Below, piece by piece: positions 13,667-15,633 of a stretch of DNA of 15,633 bases (the first letter of the stretch is position 1; every line of letters starts with the position of its first letter). The notes under the pieces were generated by a model, which saw only the letters and a list, made by a program, of their open reading frames with translations, searched no databases and had not been told where the DNA came from. Source of the stretch: an uncultured Propionibacteriaceae bacterium (GTDB lineage Bacteria; Actinomycetota; Actinomycetes; Propionibacteriales; Propionibacteriaceae). The stretch covers positions 1 through 15,633 of the forward strand of contig CALCKT010000053.1 in NCBI GenBank assembly GCA_937965785.1, in the 5' to 3' direction. Position numbers and translations under genes: made by a program.

Positions 13667-15633
13667 GACTTCACCTCGTCGTGGGTCTCGATGTGGTCAG
13701 GGGTGGTGAGCAGAAGATGGAGTTCCATCCCCAGCTCGTGGCCGTCCACCCGGTAGCGGGACCGCAGGGCCGGTCCGCAGCTGTTGGAGCCGATGCCGGC
13801 CATGGCGGCGTCCAGGCACAGCACCGTGCTGCCCGACGGTCTCAGATCGGTGTTGCGGTGCCGTGCGGCAAGTTCCTCCTGCGTGTACCGGGAGGCGTTG
13901 AAGGAGAACGGGGTCTGCCCCACCGCGGTCAGGACCAGGCCGCCACCGGAGACGGTGACCTCGTCGCAGTCGGCGTGGCTGCCGTTCTCCTGGGGACGGA
14001 TGTAGTCCTCGTGGAGGTCCGCGACGTCGGCGCTGAAGGTCCCGTGATGGCTGGCGCGGTACTTGTCCGCGTAGCTCTCGAAGGGCCCCAGGCCGTGGTA
14101 GTCGACCCGGTTCATGGACTCGGGCAGGAACAGCCGCAGCCCCAAGCGCGGCAGGCTCGGGAACCCGAGGGTGCGGCGCATCCGCAGGATCAACCCGAGG
14201 ACGCCGTCGGCGGTGAGGGTCCAGATCAGCCGGCCGCGCAGGGCGGGCTGGACCGTCGGCGCCACCAGGGCGACGTCGGCGCTGATCGTCGCGCGCCCCG
14301 GTTCCTCGGCGACGTCGACGGCGTAGGCGCGGGCCGTGGCCCGGTGGTAGTGGGCGCGTTCCCATTCCAGGCGCACGTGGCGGTCGTTGTCGGTGGGGGC
14401 CCGCCAGATGTTGAGCTCGGCCGGGCGCTCCAGGACCTCCCGGCCGTTGACGCTCAGGGCGGTGGGCAGGCCGGTGCGCGTGTCGATGGTGCAGCGCAGA
14501 CCCGCGGCCGCCACGTCGATTCGCGTCCCCTCCCGCGCGACCTGCACCGAACCCCGGGGGGTGGGGCGGTGCGCGAGCTCCGCGACCCGGCGGTGCCGCC
14601 CGTCGGCGTTGCGCAACGGAACCTCGTCGAAACCCAGGACGTGCCCGGCGGGCAGCAGCGGTTCGGGACGCGCGAGCCGGTGGGTGACCAGCAGGTGGCA
14701 TTTCCCGGCGTGCGGAATCCGCGGTTCGCAGCGCAGCATGACGCTCGTGTGCGGTGGGACGGGATCGGTCAGGTCGATGTCCCCGCGATCCACGACGACA
14801 CCGTCGCAGCGCACCTCCCACGAGACGCGGGCGTACTGCGACAGGTCCGTGTGGTCGAGGTCGTTGTGGATGGTGAGCAGACCCTCGTCCTGGTCGTACT
14901 CGACGACGCGGGCGGGTCGCTGGACGTTCTTGAGCTCGGCCAGCCCGGGGTGGGGGACCCGGTCGGGCGAGACGAGCCCGTCGACGCAGAAGTTGCCGTC
15001 GTGGATGTCCTCGCCGTGGTCACCGCCGTAGCGGAAGACCGGCCGGCCGTCGTCGCTGCTGCCGGCCGCCACCGCGTGGTCGCACCACTCCCACACGAAA
15101 CCACCGCACATGCGCTCGTCGGCCCGGATGATCTCCCAGTAGTCCTCCAGATCACCGGGTCCGTTGCCCATGGCGTGGCAGTACTCCACGAGTACGAAGG
15201 GCTTGTCCGGATCGGAGTCGAGGTAGTCGCGGATCTCCTCGATACCCGGGTACATGCGGCTGTACAGGTCGATGCAGGAGTAGTCGTAACGGCGTTTGGA
15301 GTCGCGGTAGTAGGAGCTCTCGTAGTGGGTCAGGCGCGTCGGGTCGAAGCCCTTGACCCACATCAGCGCCGCCTCGAGGGTGCAGCCGTAGGAACACTCG
15401 TTGCCCGCGGACCAGGAAATGATGCTGGGACGGTTCTTCTCCCGGTGGACACACAGTTTCATCCGGTCGACGGTGGCCTCGGTCCAGGCGGGGTTGTCGG
15501 CGATGGGTTCGTTCCAGTGCTCCACCTGGTTCTCCCAGGACGGGTCGGCCAGGAAGCGGGTCTGGGTGCCGTGGCTCTCGTTGTCGGCCTCGGACATGAC
15601 GTAGAAGCCGTACTCGTCGCACAGCTGGTAGAA
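13663..15633 (-). CDS. lacZ: Beta-galactosidase, GH2 family, 5' part outside window
   Basis: Hydrolyses terminal beta-galactosides such as lactose, probably in the cytosol with sugar imported by the downstream symporter. The visible 656 residues run from inside the catalytic barrel to the natural stop; the start lies past the right edge. EADNESHG (visible residues 15-22) matches the metal-binding segment of E. coli LacZ. E79 in SWSAGNE is the acid/base, and E150 in FVLVEYCHAMGN is the nucleophile. The order and spacing agree with LacZ. GGFVWEWCDH follows. The C-terminal half corresponds to the linking sandwich and the large Bgal small-chain domain, with HGLGPFESYADK and PQENGSHADCDEV typical of it. 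E. coli LacZ is about 1,020 residues, so roughly a third is missing here. No defect is visible in the part present. Its stop overlaps the symporter start. Confidence 0.96.
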   Translation of the reverse strand, partial: FYQLCDEYGFYVMSEADNESHGTQTRFLADPSWENQVEHWNEPIADNPAWTEATVDRMKLCVHREKNRPSIISWSAGNECSYGCTLEAALMWVKGFDPTRLTHYESSYYRDSKRRYDYSCIDLYSRMYPGIEEIRDYLDSDPDKPFVLVEYCHAMGNGPGDLEDYWEIIRADERMCGGFVWEWCDHAVAAGSSDDGRPVFRYGGDHGEDIHDGNFCVDGLVSPDRVPHPGLAELKNVQRPARVVEYDQDEGLLTIHNDLDHTDLSQYARVSWEVRCDGVVVDRGDIDLTDPVPPHTSVMLRCEPRIPHAGKCHLLVTHRLARPEPLLPAGHVLGFDEVPLRNADGRHRRVAELAHRPTPRGSVQVAREGTRIDVAAAGLRCTIDTRTGLPTALSVNGREVLERPAELNIWRAPTDNDRHVRLEWERAHYHRATARAYAVDVAEEPGRATISADVALVAPTVQPALRGRLIWTLTADGVLGLILRMRRTLGFPSLPRLGLRLFLPESMNRVDYHGLGPFESYADKYRASHHGTFSADVADLHEDYIRPQENGSHADCDEVTVSGGGLVLTAVGQTPFSFNASRYTQEELAARHRNTDLRPSGSTVLCLDAAMAGIGSNSCGPALRSRYRVDGHELGMELHLLLTTPDHIETHDEVKS

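Overview
The window is about 15.6 kb of GC-rich chromosomal DNA from an actinobacterium. A member of the Propionibacteriales (Arachnia or Tessaracoccus type) is my best guess. This rests on base composition, on several genes that appear leaderless (a TANNNT box 6-8 nt before the start codon), on a TrcR/TrcS-like two-component pair, and on an MptB-like polyprenol-phosphomannose glycosyltransferase. The genus is inference only.

Layout. At 1-557 (minus) is the start of deoC, cut by the left edge. At 558-895 is a non-coding block of tandem and duplicated repeats (locus R1). At 896-3667 (minus) a tight three-gene unit runs doxX-like gene, OmpR-family response regulator, sensor histidine kinase, with junctions of 4 nt and TGATG. 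Divergently, 3818-5209 (plus) encodes an MptB-like membrane mannosyltransferase. It is followed by an ABC-2 exporter pair, ATPase 5268-6230 and permease 6230-7159, joined by a TGATG overlap. A repeat-rich gap (7160-7486) leads into threonine synthase thrC (7487-8902) and a flavin amine oxidase (8994-10340). A second copy of the gap element, in inverted orientation, precedes a type II NADH dehydrogenase (10567-12027). A strong hairpin plus a 20-bp tandem array (locus R2, 12114-12267) separates it from a convergent lactose-type operon on the minus strand: lacZ (13663 to beyond the right edge) followed by a GPH-family sugar:cation symporter (12275-13666), joined by an ATGA overlap.

How the genes fit together. 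The protein-coding content is mostly ordinary: nucleoside catabolism, envelope glycosylation, export, threonine synthesis, respiration and beta-galactoside use. No known defence system, prophage, transposase or CRISPR array is visible. The unusual content is the repeat load. (a) R1 and R2 share an architecture: an inverted arm, a TGCGCTGT core, then a 19-20 bp tandem array, each ending within about 20 bp of the stop codon of a minus-strand gene. (b) Two nested palindromes of about 70 bp lie in opposite orientation and flank the thrC-amine oxidase pair, each followed by G-tracts that could form quadruplexes. (c) A 19-bp tandem duplication sits in the 5' region of the amine oxidase gene and contains ribosome-binding sequence. 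(d) In-frame tandem repeats form the C-terminal tails of two membrane-associated proteins, the DoxX-like protein and NDH-2.
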